From the NCBI RefSeq assembly GCF_013364215.1, contig NZ_CP054923.1, positions 2,418,001 to 2,482,000 of the forward strand: 64,000 nucleotides of DNA, written 5' to 3'. The stretch is from Verrucosispora sp. NA02020. GTDB taxonomy: Bacteria; Actinomycetota; Actinomycetes; Mycobacteriales; Micromonosporaceae. Position 1 is the stretch's first letter; each line of letters opens with the position of its first letter. The translations under genes were made by a program, and so were the position numbers. The notes below the pieces were generated by a model, which worked only from the letters and a program-made list of their open reading frames with translations, had not been told where the DNA came from and did no database searches. Positions 1 to 9,335 of this stretch are shown here, in pieces.

Positions 1-308
1 GGCGGCCCGCGCCGGAGTGGCTGCGTCGGGTGCACGCCGTGCGGGCGGCGCTGACCGCCGACGGGCGCACCCTGGCGCAGGGCGCGCTGGGCTGGATCTG
101 GGCCCGCAGCGACCGCACCATCCCGATTCCGGGGTGCCGTACGGTCGCCCAGGTCGAGGAGAACGCCGCCGCCCTGGCCCTCGGTCCGCTGCGCCCGGAT
201 CACTTCGCCGAGGTCGAACGCCGACTCGCCGCCCTGCGCTCGGCCGCCCTGCGTGAGGTGGACCGCCCCTACTGGCCCAGCCCCATGCTCCCCATCGCCC
301 GTCCCTGA
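1..308 (+). CDS. Aldo/keto reductase family protein, C-terminal end (partial)
   Basis: The frame is open from the window edge to a stop at 308, so only about the last 100 residues are visible. The reading WARSDRTIPIPGCRTVAQVEEN matches the NADPH-binding end of aldo/keto reductases (a helix, then the I-P-G-x-R/K segment, then the A-x-x-N helix region). Family members reduce aldehydes or ketones with NADPH in the cytoplasm. The substrate cannot be told from this end. The catalytic Asp-Tyr-Lys-His residues lie outside the window. Confidence 0.75.
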   Translation, partial: RPAPEWLRRVHAVRAALTADGRTLAQGALGWIWARSDRTIPIPGCRTVAQVEENAAALALGPLRPDHFAEVERRLAALRSAALREVDRPYWPSPMLPIARP

Positions 309-321
309 CCACACCTCGCGC

Positions 322-390
322 CGATCATGGAGTTGTGGCGCTCCCAAAAGGCCAAATTCGGACCAATGGACAGCCACAAGTCCATGATCG
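322..390. repeat. Palindromic intergenic repeat, GATCATGGAGT family, copy 1
   Basis: The left arm (323-339) and right arm (373-389) are complementary over 17 bases with one mismatch, around a loop of about 33 bases. The left 18-mer (322-339) recurs exactly, as its reverse complement, at 26576-26593. The element sits between the convergent ends of the aldo/keto reductase and the EF-G-like gene, so it may also act as a terminator. It looks like a dispersed miniature palindrome. Confidence 0.6.
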
Positions 391-438
391 CGACGACGGC
401 GGGCGTGCGGCGGCGTGCGTGCGGCGGCGGTGGTGGTG

Positions 439-2562
439 TCAGGGGGTGGGGTGGGAGTCGAAGCGGAGGAAGCGGCGGTGGAAGGTGCCGGTGCCGGCGG
501 TCATCGCGCGCAGCTCCACCGCGTACCGGAGCAGACCCGTCGCGGGCACCTCGGCGCGTACCAGGGTGCGGCCCTCGGCGTCCGGGTCCGGTTCGGTGCC
601 GAGCACCCGGCCGCGTCGACCGGAGAGGTCGCCCATCACCGCGCCCACGTTGCCGTCGGGGACCCGGACCGTCACCTCGTCGATCGGCTCCAGCACGACC
701 GGTGCGCCCTGCTCGGCGGCGTCGCGCAGGGCCAGCGCCCCGGCGGTCTGGAACGCCGCGTCGGAGGAGTCGACGCTGTGTGCCTTGCCGTCGACCAGGG
801 TCACCCGCAGGTCCACCACCGGGTGACCGGCGACCAGCCCGCGTTCCATCTGGGCGCGTACGCCCTTCTCGACCGAGGGGACGTAGTGGTGCGGTACGGC
901 GCCGCCGACGACCCGGTCGACGAAATCGAAGCCGGCTCCGCGCGGCAGCGGTTCCACCTCGATGTCGCAGACCGCGTACTGGCCGTGCCCGCCGGACTGT
1001 TTGACGTGCCGGCCGTGTCCACGGGCCGGTGCGGTCAGGGTCTCCCGCATCGGCACCCGCACCGGTTCGGTGTCCACCTCGACCCCGCCGGCGCGCAACC
1101 GGTCCAGGACCACGTCGGCGTGTGCCTCGCCCATGCACCAGAGCACCACCTGGTGGGTCTCCGGGTTGCGTTCCAGCCGCATCGTCGGGTCACCCGCCAC
1201 CAACCGGGCCAGGTTGCGGGCCAACGCGTCCTCGTCCGAGCGGGTCTTCGCGACCACGGCCACCGGCAGCAGCGGCTCGGGCATCTCCCATGGGGCGATC
1301 AGCAGCGGGTCGTCCTTGGCCGAGATGGTGTCGCCGGTCTCCGCGCTGCCGGACTTGGTGATCGCGCAGATGTCACCGGCCACCGCGACACCGACCTCGC
1401 GCAGTGTGGCGCCCAGCGGGCTGTAGAGGTGGGCGACGCGCTCGTCGGCGTCGTGGTCCGGGTGACCGCGTTCGGCCAGGCCGTGTCCGGCGATGTGCAC
1501 GGTACGGTCCGGAGTCAGCGTGCCGGAGAAGACGCGTACCACGCAGACCCGCCCGACGTGCCGGTCCACGGTCGTCTTGACCACCTCGGCGACCAGGGGA
1601 CCGTCCGGGTCGCAGGTCAGCGGCGGGCGGGGCGAGCCGTCGACGCCGGTGACCGGCGGCAGGTCGTGCTCGGGCGGGGACGGGAATCCGGCGGTGAGCA
1701 CCTCCAGCAGGACGTCCAGCCCGACGCCGGTGGCCGCGCAGACCGGCACGACCGGATAGAAGTGACCTCGGGCGACGGCCTTCTCCAGGTCCTCGACCAG
1801 CAGGGCGGGATCGATCTCCTCGCCGCCGAGGTACCGGTCCATCAGGGTCTCGTCCTCGCTCTCCGCGATGATCCCCTCGATCAGCTCGTCGCGGGACTCC
1901 GCGATCGCCGGCAGGTGCTCCGGGTCGGGTTCGCGGACCTGCGCGGGCAGGCCGGCGGTGTAGTCGAAGACCCGTCGGGTGATCAGCCCGAGCAGGCCGG
2001 CGGTGGACTCGCCGTCGTCACCGAGCATCGGCAGGTAGAGCGGGACCACGTTGTCGCCGAAGACGCGCTGGCACAGCGCCACCGCCTCGTCGAAGTCGGC
2101 GCGCGGGTGGTCCAGGCGGGCGACGGCCACCGCACGGGGCATGTCGACGGCGGCGCACTCCTCCCAGAGCGCGGCGGTGGCGGCGTCCATGCCGTCGACG
2201 GCGGAGACCACGAACAGGGCGGCGTCGGCGGCCCGCAGTCCGGCCCGCAACTCGCCGACGAAGTCGGCGTAGCCGGGCGTGTCCAGCAGGTTGACCTTGA
2301 TCCCGTCGTGGTGCAGCGGCGCGCAGGAGAGCGCCACCGAGCGCTGCTGGCGTACGGCGGCGGGGTCGTGGTCGCAGACGGTCGTCCCGTCGGCGATCGA
2401 ACCCGGCCGGTCGATCGTGCCGCTGGCGGCGAGCAACGCCTCGACAAGCGTCGTCTTGCCCGCCCCGGAGTGCCCGACGAGCACCACGTTGCGGATCCTG
2501 GCGGGGTCGGTCACCGCCGGCACACCGCCGGCGGCCCCCTTGTCGTGACTCTTCTGCGCCAT
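439..2562 (-). CDS. fusA2: Elongation factor G-like protein (EF-G2 type)
   Basis: A 707-residue translational-GTPase paralogue with a G domain first, then EF-G domains II to V. The P-loop is GHSGAGKTT (residues 30-38), where canonical EF-G has a HIDAGKT-type loop. The G3 motif reads DTPGYADF (94-101), so the catalytic histidine of DTPGH is a tyrosine. No canonical NKxD motif is seen; the region reads ARLDHPRADF. These features match the EF-G2 family known in mycobacteria, which is reported not to act as a normal translocase. The start is preceded by GGGAGGTG. It is a single gene facing away from the pgsA operon. Its role is unknown; a function in translation under stress is only inference. 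Confidence 0.88.
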   Translation of the reverse strand: MAQKSHDKGAAGGVPAVTDPARIRNVVLVGHSGAGKTTLVEALLAASGTIDRPGSIADGTTVCDHDPAAVRQQRSVALSCAPLHHDGIKVNLLDTPGYADFVGELRAGLRAADAALFVVSAVDGMDAATAALWEECAAVDMPRAVAVARLDHPRADFDEAVALCQRVFGDNVVPLYLPMLGDDGESTAGLLGLITRRVFDYTAGLPAQVREPDPEHLPAIAESRDELIEGIIAESEDETLMDRYLGGEEIDPALLVEDLEKAVARGHFYPVVPVCAATGVGLDVLLEVLTAGFPSPPEHDLPPVTGVDGSPRPPLTCDPDGPLVAEVVKTTVDRHVGRVCVVRVFSGTLTPDRTVHIAGHGLAERGHPDHDADERVAHLYSPLGATLREVGVAVAGDICAITKSGSAETGDTISAKDDPLLIAPWEMPEPLLPVAVVAKTRSDEDALARNLARLVAGDPTMRLERNPETHQVVLWCMGEAHADVVLDRLRAGGVEVDTEPVRVPMRETLTAPARGHGRHVKQSGGHGQYAVCDIEVEPLPRGAGFDFVDRVVGGAVPHHYVPSVEKGVRAQMERGLVAGHPVVDLRVTLVDGKAHSVDSSDAAFQTAGALALRDAAEQGAPVVLEPIDEVTVRVPDGNVGAVMGDLSGRRGRVLGTEPDPDAEGRTLVRAEVPATGLLRYAVELRAMTAGTGTFHRRFLRFDSHPTP

Positions 2563-2809
2563 CGGGGCGCACCTCCCTCAACCGGTGGTGGTAGGTGGCG
2601 ACCGCCGCGCGCGACGGAGACGCGGCCCGGGCGGGTACTGCGGCGATATCTTCCGGGGGACCGCTCCGCAGCGTGCAGTCAACGGGTGGTCGGGTGAGCC
2701 GCGTCACCTTACTGCTCGATCTCACACCCGCAGGCGGACCGACACAAGCCTTGCCACGCGGACCGGCGGTGTCGTCGGCCAGGGAGCCGACCGTTATCGT
2801 GGGACCGCC

Positions 2810-3421
2810 ATGGCGAAGATCTTCCAAGTGTCGGCCCGCGCGGGGATGACCCGCGTCGTCGAGCCGATCGCCCGCAGCCTGCTGCGCGCGGGCGTGTCCC
2901 CCAACGCGGTCACCGTCGCGGGCACCGTCGGAGTGCTCATCGGCGCACTCGGCTTCGGTGCACGCGGCCATCTGGTCGCCGGTGCGCTGATCGTGACGGT
3001 CTTCGCGCTCACCGACCTGCTCGACGGAACGATGGCCCGGATGAGCGGCGGGTCCACCAAGTTCGGCGCGTTCCTCGACTCCAGCATGGACCGGGTCGCC
3101 GACAGTGCCGTCTTCGGCGCGGTCGCCTTCTATCTGGCCGGGGAGGGGGACCGCGGGGGCATGGCCGCCGCGTTGATCTGCCTGGCCGCCGGGGGTCTCG
3201 TCTCGTACGTCAAGGCCCGCGCCGAGGGGCTCGGGATGAGCGGCGACGTGGGCATCGCGGAGCGTACGGAGCGGCTGCTGATCGTCGGCGTCGGCGGCGT
3301 GCTCGCCGCGCTGGTCCACCCGGCGGCGCTGCCGATCGCGCTCTGGCTGCTGGCGGCGGTGTCGCTGTTCACCGTCGGCCAGCGGATGCGGTACGTCTAC
3401 CGGCAGGCCCAGCTCAGGTGA
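2810..3421 (+). CDS. pgsA: CDP-alcohol phosphatidyltransferase (phosphatidylinositol-phosphate synthase type)
   Basis: A 203-residue membrane enzyme that joins CDP-diacylglycerol to an alcohol, here probably inositol 1-phosphate, giving the lipid precursor of phosphatidylinositol. The CDP-alcohol motif is complete: D69, D72-G73, A76-R77, G86, D90, D94, in the spacing D-G-x2-A-R-x8-G-x3-D-x3-D. About six hydrophobic segments follow. The ATG at 2810 fits family length; longer in-frame starts upstream would add non-homologous sequence. It overlaps patA by four bases (GTGA), and patA and pimA follow, so the pathway is phosphatidylinositol mannoside synthesis. The substrate choice rests on this context. 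Confidence 0.9.
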   Translation: MAKIFQVSARAGMTRVVEPIARSLLRAGVSPNAVTVAGTVGVLIGALGFGARGHLVAGALIVTVFALTDLLDGTMARMSGGSTKFGAFLDSSMDRVADSAVFGAVAFYLAGEGDRGGMAAALICLAAGGLVSYVKARAEGLGMSGDVGIAERTERLLIVGVGGVLAALVHPAALPIALWLLAAVSLFTVGQRMRYVYRQAQLR

Positions 3422-4296
3422 ACCTCACCGAACTCGGGTTCGTCGCCGGCTGGCGGCTGGTCCGGGTGCTGCCCCGGCCGGTGGCGGCGGCGGCGTTCGA
3501 CGCGGTGGCGGACCGGGCCCACCGCCGTCGGGGCAGGGGTGCCAGCCGGCTGCGCGCCAACCTGCGCCGGGTGGTCGGTCCGGAGCTGCCCGACCAGGAG
3601 CTGGACGAGCTGGTCCGGGCGGGCCTGCGGTCGTACTCCCGCTACTGGATGGAGGTGTTCCGGCTGCCGTCGCTGAGCCGGGAGCAGGTGCTCGCCGGTT
3701 TCCGGCTGGACGGCACCGAGATGCTCGCCGCCGACGTGGCGGCCGGGCGGGGCGCGGTGGTCGCGCTGCCGCACGCCGGTAACTGGGACCTGGCCGGTGC
3801 CTGGGTGGCGGCCAACGGGTGGCCGCTCTCCACCGTCGCCGAGCGGCTCAAGCCGGAGGGGGTCTTCGAGCGGTTCGTGGCCTTCCGGGAGGGCCTGGGC
3901 ATGGAGATCCTGCCCACCACCGGGGGAGACCGTCAGCCCATCGACGTGCTGACCGACCGGCTCCAGGCCGGTGCGGTGGTGCCGCTGCTGGCCGACCGCG
4001 ACCTCTCCGCCCGGGGCGTGGAGGTGGACTTCTTCGGCGGCCGGAGTCGGATGCCGGCCGGTCCGGCGCTGCTGGCGCTGCGCACCGGTGCCCCGCTGTA
4101 CGTGGCGTCGCTGTGGTACGAAGCGGATACGGCGTGCGCCTCGATCGAGGGGCCGTTGCCGCTGCCGGGGCCGGCGGAGGGCTCGCTGGACGAGCGGGTC
4201 CGTACGCTGACCCAGCGGATCGCCGACGGTCTCGCGTCGGGCATCGCCCGGCATCCGCAAGACTGGCACATGTTGCAGCGGATGTGGCTGGACTGA
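3418..4296 (+). CDS. patA: Phosphatidylinositol mannoside acyltransferase
   Basis: A 292-residue acyltransferase of the LpxL/HtrB-like family that adds a fatty acyl chain to the mannose of PIM1 or PIM2 at the inner face of the membrane. The catalytic HX4D motif is seen as HAGNWD (H119, D124), and an arginine-rich N-terminal region (35-50) could hold it to the membrane surface. The GTG start lies inside the pgsA stop, giving translational coupling. pimA begins 14 bases downstream. Gene order pgsA-patA-pimA is the standard actinobacterial arrangement. Confidence 0.92.
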   Translation: MNLTELGFVAGWRLVRVLPRPVAAAAFDAVADRAHRRRGRGASRLRANLRRVVGPELPDQELDELVRAGLRSYSRYWMEVFRLPSLSREQVLAGFRLDGTEMLAADVAAGRGAVVALPHAGNWDLAGAWVAANGWPLSTVAERLKPEGVFERFVAFREGLGMEILPTTGGDRQPIDVLTDRLQAGAVVPLLADRDLSARGVEVDFFGGRSRMPAGPALLALRTGAPLYVASLWYEADTACASIEGPLPLPGPAEGSLDERVRTLTQRIADGLASGIARHPQDWHMLQRMWLD

Positions 4297-4310
4297 GGGG
4301 GCGGGACGCA

Positions 4311-5471
4311 ATGCGGATCGGCATCGTCTCCCCGTACTCCTTCGACGTGCCGGGCGGGGTGCAGAACCATGTCATGGATCTCGCCGAGGCGCTGATCGGG
4401 CTCGGCCACGAGGTGAGCGTGCTGGCTCCGGCGGACGAGGACTCGCCGCTGCCGCCGTACGTGGTGCCGGCCGGCCGGTCGGTGCCGCTGCCGTACAACG
4501 GCTCGGTGGCCCGGATCGCGTTCGGCCCGGTGTCCACCGCCCGGGTGCGCCGGTGGATCACCCGGGGCGACTTCGACGTGCTGCACGTGCACGAGCCGCT
4601 GACGTTGAGCCTCTCCATGCTCGCCGTGCTCTCCGCGCGGGGGCCGGTGGTGGCCACCTTCCACACCGCGATGACCCGCTCCCGGGTGCTCTCGGTCGCC
4701 CAGGGCGTCCTGCAGATCGTGCTGGAACGCATCACCGCGCGGATCGCGGTCAGCGCGCTGGCCCGCAAGGTGCAGGTCGAGCACCTGGACGGCGGTGCGG
4801 TGGAGATCCCCAACGGGGTGGCGGTGGCCAAGTTCGCCGGGGTGGCGCCGCTGCCGGGCTGGCCGGGCGAGTACGCGCCGGGCGACGGCGGGACGCTGGG
4901 CTTCCTGGGCCGGTTCACCGAGCCCCGCAAGGGGTTCCCGATCCTGCGCGACGCGTTCGTGGAGTTGGCCCGGCAACGCCCCGGGTTGCGTCTGTTGGTC
5001 GCCGGACCGGGGGACCGGGACGACCTGTTCGACCAGTTTCCGCCCGATCTTCGGGATCGGGTGACCTTCCTCGGGCTGGTCTCCGAGGAGGAGAAGGCCC
5101 GGATGCTGCGTAGTGTGCACCTGTACGTGGCGCCGAACACCGGCGGCGAGTCCTTCGGCATGATCCTCACCGAGGCGCTGGCCGCCGGCACCACGGTCGT
5201 CGCCAGCGATCTGGACGCCTTCCGCCGGGTGCTCGACGGCGGGCGGGCCGGGCGGCTGTTCCCCACCGGTGACGCGGTGACGTTGCGCGGGCGCCTGGCC
5301 GAGCTGCTGGACGATCCCGCCCAGCGGGCCGAGCTGACCGCCTGCGGGCACCAGGTGGTGGCGAATTTCGACTGGCCCGTGGTTGCCCGGCGCGTTCTGG
5401 AGGTATACGCAGCGGCGATCGAGGCGACCGACGGGCGGGTGATCGACCAGGAGTGGGTGGGGCCGGACTGA
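4311..5471 (+). CDS. pimA: GDP-mannose-dependent phosphatidylinositol alpha-mannosyltransferase
   Basis: A 386-residue GT4-family glycosyltransferase (GT-B fold) that transfers the first mannose from GDP-mannose to the inositol of phosphatidylinositol on the cytoplasmic face. The N-terminal PGGVQNH loop (14-20) is the nucleotide-sugar/lipid site glycine loop. HVHEP lies near residue 90. The family EX7E motif is GESFGMILTE (E280, E288). It is the third gene of the pgsA-patA-pimA operon. Length and motifs agree with mycobacterial PimA. Confidence 0.93.
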   Translation: MRIGIVSPYSFDVPGGVQNHVMDLAEALIGLGHEVSVLAPADEDSPLPPYVVPAGRSVPLPYNGSVARIAFGPVSTARVRRWITRGDFDVLHVHEPLTLSLSMLAVLSARGPVVATFHTAMTRSRVLSVAQGVLQIVLERITARIAVSALARKVQVEHLDGGAVEIPNGVAVAKFAGVAPLPGWPGEYAPGDGGTLGFLGRFTEPRKGFPILRDAFVELARQRPGLRLLVAGPGDRDDLFDQFPPDLRDRVTFLGLVSEEEKARMLRSVHLYVAPNTGGESFGMILTEALAAGTTVVASDLDAFRRVLDGGRAGRLFPTGDAVTLRGRLAELLDDPAQRAELTACGHQVVANFDWPVVARRVLEVYAAAIEATDGRVIDQEWVGPD

Positions 5472-5497
5472 CCGGGAGGAACGGGAGCAGCACTACG

Positions 5498-6004
5498 ATG
5501 CCGGGCATGTGGTGGGTGGTGGGCGCGACGGTGGTCGTCGCCCTGGTGGCGGCGTACCTGATCTGGACCGCCGGCCGGGTCGAGCGGCTCCAGTCCCGTG
5601 CGCAGCTCGCCGCGCGGGCCCTGGACGCCCATCTGCTGCGCCGGGCCGCTGCGGCGGCCGTGCTGGCGGAGCGGCGGTACGGCGTCGAGCTGTACGCGGC
5701 GGCGCGGATCGCGCTCGACGCCGGCCCGGACGAGCGGGAGGCGGCCGAGAACGACCTGACCCGGCAGTTGCGTGCGGTCGAACTCGATCCCGCCGACCCG
5801 GACTGCGACGCGGTGATCGCGGCCAGCCGGCGACTCGCGTTGGCCCGGCAGGTGCACACCGACCTGGTCCGGGACGCCCGTTCGGCGCGCGGACGGCCGC
5901 TGGTGCGGCTGTTGCGGATGGGGCGGCGCCACACCTGGCCGCGCTACTTCGACATCGACGACCCGACGCTGACCGTGCCCGCCGTCGACGTGCGTACCCG
6001 CTGA
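5498..6004 (+). CDS. Small N-terminally anchored membrane protein of unknown function
   Basis: A 168-residue protein with one hydrophobic helix (about residues 4-24), then a charged alanine/arginine-rich helical region that is probably cytoplasmic. It has no catalytic motif I recognise. In mycobacteria the same position after pimA holds a NUDIX gene, but the NUDIX box is absent here. The ATG at 5498 puts the helix at the terminus and has GGGAGGAACGGGAG upstream. It lies 26 bases after pimA and is probably in the same operon. The overall look (one helix plus a helical bundle) is loosely LemA-like, but I would not assign that family. Confidence 0.7.
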   Translation: MPGMWWVVGATVVVALVAAYLIWTAGRVERLQSRAQLAARALDAHLLRRAAAAAVLAERRYGVELYAAARIALDAGPDEREAAENDLTRQLRAVELDPADPDCDAVIAASRRLALARQVHTDLVRDARSARGRPLVRLLRMGRRHTWPRYFDIDDPTLTVPAVDVRTR

Positions 6005-6152
6005 TCTGCTCTCTGCGCCGGTCTCCCGGCAGGCGGGTGACCGGTGCCACAGAGCAGGCCACCACGCCTGGAATTGGCTGTCGGAGGGGCGTCGCGCCGC
6101 GCGTAGCATCTGCGCTGCCCCCGCCCCGAGCCGCCTGAGGAGCCTGTCCCAG

Positions 6153-7061
6153 ATGACTTCCCCGACCAGCAGTGCCACCCCGGTCGTCGGCACCGGCCGC
6201 GTCAAGCGCGGCATGGCCGAGATGCTCAAGGGTGGCGTGATCATGGACGTGGTCACCCCCGAGCAGGCCAAGATCGCCGAGGACGCCGGAGCGGTCGCGG
6301 TGATGGCGCTGGAGCGGGTCCCCGCCGACATCCGCGCCCAGGGCGGGGTCTCCCGGATGAGCGACCCCGACATGATCGACGGCATCATCCAGGCGGTCTC
6401 CATCCCGGTGATGGCCAAGGCCCGGATCGGGCACTTCGTGGAGGCGCAGATCCTCCAGGCGCTCGGCGTGGACTACGTCGACGAGTCCGAGGTGCTGACC
6501 CCGGCCGACTACGCCAACCACATCGACAAGTGGGCGTTCACCGTCCCGTTCGTCTGCGGGGCGACCAACCTGGGCGAGGCGCTGCGTCGGATCACCGAGG
6601 GCGCGGCCATGATCCGCTCCAAGGGCGAGGCCGGCACCGGTGACGTCTCCAACGCCACCACCCACATGCGCAAGATCCGCCAGGAGATCCGGCGGCTCTC
6701 CACCCTGCCGACCGACGAGCTGTTCGTCGCGGCGAAGGAGTTGCAGGCGCCGTACGAGCTGGTCAAGGAGGTCGCCGAGAGCGGCAAGCTGCCGGTGGTG
6801 CTGTTCACCGCCGGTGGCATCGCCACCCCCGCCGACGCGGCGATGATGATGCAGCTCGGTGCCGAGGGCGTCTTCGTCGGCTCCGGCATCTTCAAGGCCG
6901 GCAACCCGGCGCAGCGGGCCGCCGCCATCGTCAAGGCGACGACGTTCCACGACGACCCGGACGTGCTGGCCAAGGTCTCCCGGGGGCTCGGTGAGGCGAT
7001 GGTCGGCATCAACGTCGACGACATCCCGGTCCCGCACCGCCTCGCCGACCGCGGCTGGTGA
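6153..7061 (+). CDS. pdxS: Pyridoxal 5'-phosphate synthase, lyase subunit PdxS
   Basis: A 302-residue TIM-barrel enzyme that makes pyridoxal 5'-phosphate from ribose 5-phosphate, glyceraldehyde 3-phosphate and ammonia delivered by PdxT. The family signature VMAKARIGH is present, with the Schiff-base lysine at K89 and the second catalytic lysine at K157 in [11 protein letters not shown]32 corresponds to the sugar-binding aspartate. The sequence is nearly invariant in this family and is complete. The ATG is preceded by GAGGAG. pdxT follows after a repeat-bearing gap. Confidence 0.97.
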   Translation: MTSPTSSATPVVGTGRVKRGMAEMLKGGVIMDVVTPEQAKIAEDAGAVAVMALERVPADIRAQGGVSRMSDPDMIDGIIQAVSIPVMAKARIGHFVEAQILQALGVDYVDESEVLTPADYANHIDKWAFTVPFVCGATNLGEALRRITEGAAMIRSKGEAGTGDVSNATTHMRKIRQEIRRLSTLPTDELFVAAKELQAPYELVKEVAESGKLPVVLFTAGGIATPADAAMMMQLGAEGVFVGSGIFKAGNPAQRAAAIVKATTFHDDPDVLAKVSRGLGEAMVGINVDDIPVPHRLADRGW

Positions 7062-7065
7062 CGTG

Positions 7066-7130
7066 AAAGGAAGGGCCCCCTGCTAACGCCTCGTGCATAG
7101 CAGGGGACCCCTGCTAACACCTCGGAAGGA
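7066..7130. repeat. Dispersed hairpin repeat, GGAAGGGCCCC/TAACGCC family, copy A (pdxS-pdxT gap)
   Basis: The stem GGCCCCCTGCTA and its near-complement TAGCAGGGGACC flank the loop ACGCCTCGTGCA, and a partial second unit follows (CCCCTGCTAACACCTCGG). Related copies lie near 31572, 33247, 51585 and 54658. This copy lies inside the pdxS-pdxT operon just before the pdxT ribosome site, so it could alter pdxT expression through RNA structure. Confidence 0.7.
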
Positions 7131-7136
7131 ACGCCT

Positions 7137-7742
7137 GTGACGGCACCCGTGATCGGTGTGCTCGCCCTGCAGGGCGACGTCCGCGAGCACGTCGCCGCCC
7201 TGACCGGGGCGGGCGCGCAGGCCCGACCGGTACGCCGGCCGGCGGAGCTGGACGCGGTCGACGGCCTGGTCATCCCCGGCGGGGAGTCCACCACGATCAG
7301 CAAGCTGGTGGACATCTTCGAGTTGCGCGAGCCGATCGACAAGCGCATCGCCGCCGGCCTGCCGGTCTACGGCTCCTGCGCCGGCATGATCATGCTGGCC
7401 ACCGAGGTCCTCGACGGCCGCCCGGACCAGCGGGGCTTCGACGGCATCTCGATGACCGTCCGGCGCAACGCGTTCGGCCGCCAGGTCGACTCGTTCGAGG
7501 CACCGGTGGAGATCGCCGGGGTCGAGGGCGGCCCGCTGCACGCCGTCTTCATCCGCGCCCCGTGGGTCGAGCGGGTCGGCGACGACGTCGAGGTGCTCGG
7601 CACGGTCACCGCCGGCCCGGCCGCCGGGCGGATCGTGGCCGTACGCCAGGACAACCTGCTCGCCACCTCGTTCCACCCGGAACTCACCGGCGACGCGCGG
7701 CTGCACGCCTACTTCGTGGACCTGGTCCGCGCGGCGGGCTGA
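7137..7742 (+). CDS. pdxT: Pyridoxal 5'-phosphate synthase, glutaminase subunit PdxT
   Basis: A 201-residue class I glutamine amidotransferase that hydrolyses glutamine and channels ammonia to PdxS. The nucleophile C81 lies in YGSCAGMI, the GGES oxyanion region is at 48-51, and the His-Glu pair is in FHPEL near residue 180. The GTG start follows GGAAGGA. In most actinobacteria yebC comes next; here the accessory cassette 7939-10792 lies between, in the opposite direction. Confidence 0.96.
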   Translation: MTAPVIGVLALQGDVREHVAALTGAGAQARPVRRPAELDAVDGLVIPGGESTTISKLVDIFELREPIDKRIAAGLPVYGSCAGMIMLATEVLDGRPDQRGFDGISMTVRRNAFGRQVDSFEAPVEIAGVEGGPLHAVFIRAPWVERVGDDVEVLGTVTAGPAAGRIVAVRQDNLLATSFHPELTGDARLHAYFVDLVRAAG

Positions 7743-7938
7743 CCGCACTACGGGGACGCGCTCGCGCCGTCGGATCGAGCAGGCCACCGGCGTGGCCGCG
7801 CGCGCGGGCGGGTCGACCACGCACCCGGGGGGCCGCCTTCGCGCGGAGTGCGCGACCTCCACCACGGGTGTGGCCACGCTCGCGCGGACGGCTCGACCGC
7901 GCCGCGCGGACGGCTCGACCACCTCCCGGGCGTACGCC
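7743..7938. other. Convergent gap between pdxT and the coupling-ATPase gene
   Basis: This 196-base gap between converging genes holds a 17-base direct repeat (GCGCGGACGGCTCGACC at 7882-7898 and 7904-7920). I see no convincing gene in it. It marks the left edge of the three-gene insertion. No flanking att-type repeat or integrase is evident. Confidence 0.4.
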
Positions 7939-9321
7939 TCACCCGGGCGGTGGTGGGGTGCCGTGTCGGGGGTTGGCGCGGGCCCAGCCGCGCAGCACCG
8001 GGTCGGTGAGGTGGTTGAAGCGTTCCATCTTCGTGGGCCATTCGTTCTTGAACGCGATGACCTGCTCGTCCGGGGCGAGTTGCAGCAGTTCACCGACGCT
8101 GCACCCGATCCGCAGCGACAGGGCGGTGGCGGCACCGAAGTTCGCCGGGCTGAACACCTGGAGCACGCCCGAGTTGTTGATCATGGTCTCGGCGGCGACG
8201 CCGTAGAGGTTGGACAACTGCGCGAGGTCCTGCCAGAAGGTCCAGGTGCGCAGCCCGTACCCGCGCAGCAGCGTGATCGCCTCCTGGAGCAGCGAGAACC
8301 GGCCGAGCTGAGCCGCCTCGTCGATGAGGAACAGCAGCCGGGACTGGTTGATCGACCGGCTGTTCATCACGTAGTACAGCAGGCATCCCACCCAGGCCCG
8401 CAGCAGGCGTTGGTGGGTCCGCAGCTTGTGCGGCGGGATGACCACGTAGATGGAGATCCGGCGCTCGGGGTCGGTCAGGTCGCTCAGGGCGAAGCTCGTC
8501 CGGGCGGTGGCGTCCACGGTGCGTCGGGAGCTGAAGGCGGCCAGCTGCTGGGCGGCGGTCACCACGATCCCGCTGAAGGTCTTCTCCGCGTCCGCGATGC
8601 TGAGCAGCATCTCGAACTCCTGCCGGGTGCCCGGCGGCATCGACGTCGACCGCGTGTCGAGCGCCACCGCGAGCCGGTAGCGCAGCTCCGACTCGAAGAG
8701 CTGGGTACGCAGCTCCTGCAGGGTGTCGGGCCGGTCCGGCTGGCCGGTCATCAGGTCGGTGGCGAGCGCGGCGATCAGTAGTTGCGCCATCTCGTCCCAG
8801 AACGGGTCGGACAGCGACGGGATGCCGCCCATCAGGATGTCGGAGAGCAACCGGCCGAAGTCCTCGGGCTCCTCGGCGGCGGCGTCGTCGCGTCGCAGCG
8901 CGCCGAACACGTCGAACGGGTTCAGCGAACCCCGCTCGTCGCTGCCGCCGTGGCTGGCACCGAACGGGTCGAGCAGCACGATCTCGTTGCCCAGCACGGT
9001 CCGGCGGTGCTCGTGCGTGACGTCGTAGTTCTCGCCCTTCGGGTCGATGACCACCACCGAACCCTCGTAGGTGAGCAGGTTCGGGATGATCACGTCCCGG
9101 CCCTTGCCGGCTCCGGTGGGCGCGATCGTCATCAGGTGGCTGTCGTCGTCCGAGGCGACCACCGGGCCCAGTTCGGCGTCGTCGACGATGTGTTCCTCGC
9201 CGAGGCCGAGGCGGGCGCGTACGCCGGTGTCGCTGGGTCGCCGTTGGGCGAACTGGCTCTTGGACAGCGGCTCGGGTTCCAGGTGACGCACGACTGCCCG
9301 GCCGAGAATGAGCTTGGACAT
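7939..9321 (-). CDS. VirD4/TraG-like type IV coupling ATPase, soluble form, orphan
   Basis: A 460-residue P-loop ATPase related to the type IV coupling proteins that pump DNA or protein substrates. Walker A is PTGAGKGRD (68-76, K73), followed by VIDPKGE (91-97), a TraG/VirD4 hallmark. Walker B is FLIDEAAQLG near residue 330. The N-terminal membrane helices of classical VirD4 are missing: the protein starts about 65 residues before Walker A with no hydrophobic segment. The ATG at 9321 has AGAGG upstream. No relaxase, VirB4 or pilus gene is visible. The upstream gene encodes a small membrane protein that could supply the anchor (inference). A proline-rich tail ends the protein. Confidence 0.85.
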   Translation of the reverse strand: MSKLILGRAVVRHLEPEPLSKSQFAQRRPSDTGVRARLGLGEEHIVDDAELGPVVASDDDSHLMTIAPTGAGKGRDVIIPNLLTYEGSVVVIDPKGENYDVTHEHRRTVLGNEIVLLDPFGASHGGSDERGSLNPFDVFGALRRDDAAAEEPEDFGRLLSDILMGGIPSLSDPFWDEMAQLLIAALATDLMTGQPDRPDTLQELRTQLFESELRYRLAVALDTRSTSMPPGTRQEFEMLLSIADAEKTFSGIVVTAAQQLAAFSSRRTVDATARTSFALSDLTDPERRISIYVVIPPHKLRTHQRLLRAWVGCLLYYVMNSRSINQSRLLFLIDEAAQLGRFSLLQEAITLLRGYGLRTWTFWQDLAQLSNLYGVAAETMINNSGVLQVFSPANFGAATALSLRIGCSVGELLQLAPDEQVIAFKNEWPTKMERFNHLTDPVLRGWARANPRHGTPPPPG

Positions 9322-9335
9322 CCGCGACTGCCTCT

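Noticed and set aside
415..2697. A 760-codon plus-strand frame opposite the EF-G-like gene
   Set aside because: Mirror frame of a GC-rich gene; the minus strand has clear translational-GTPase domains.
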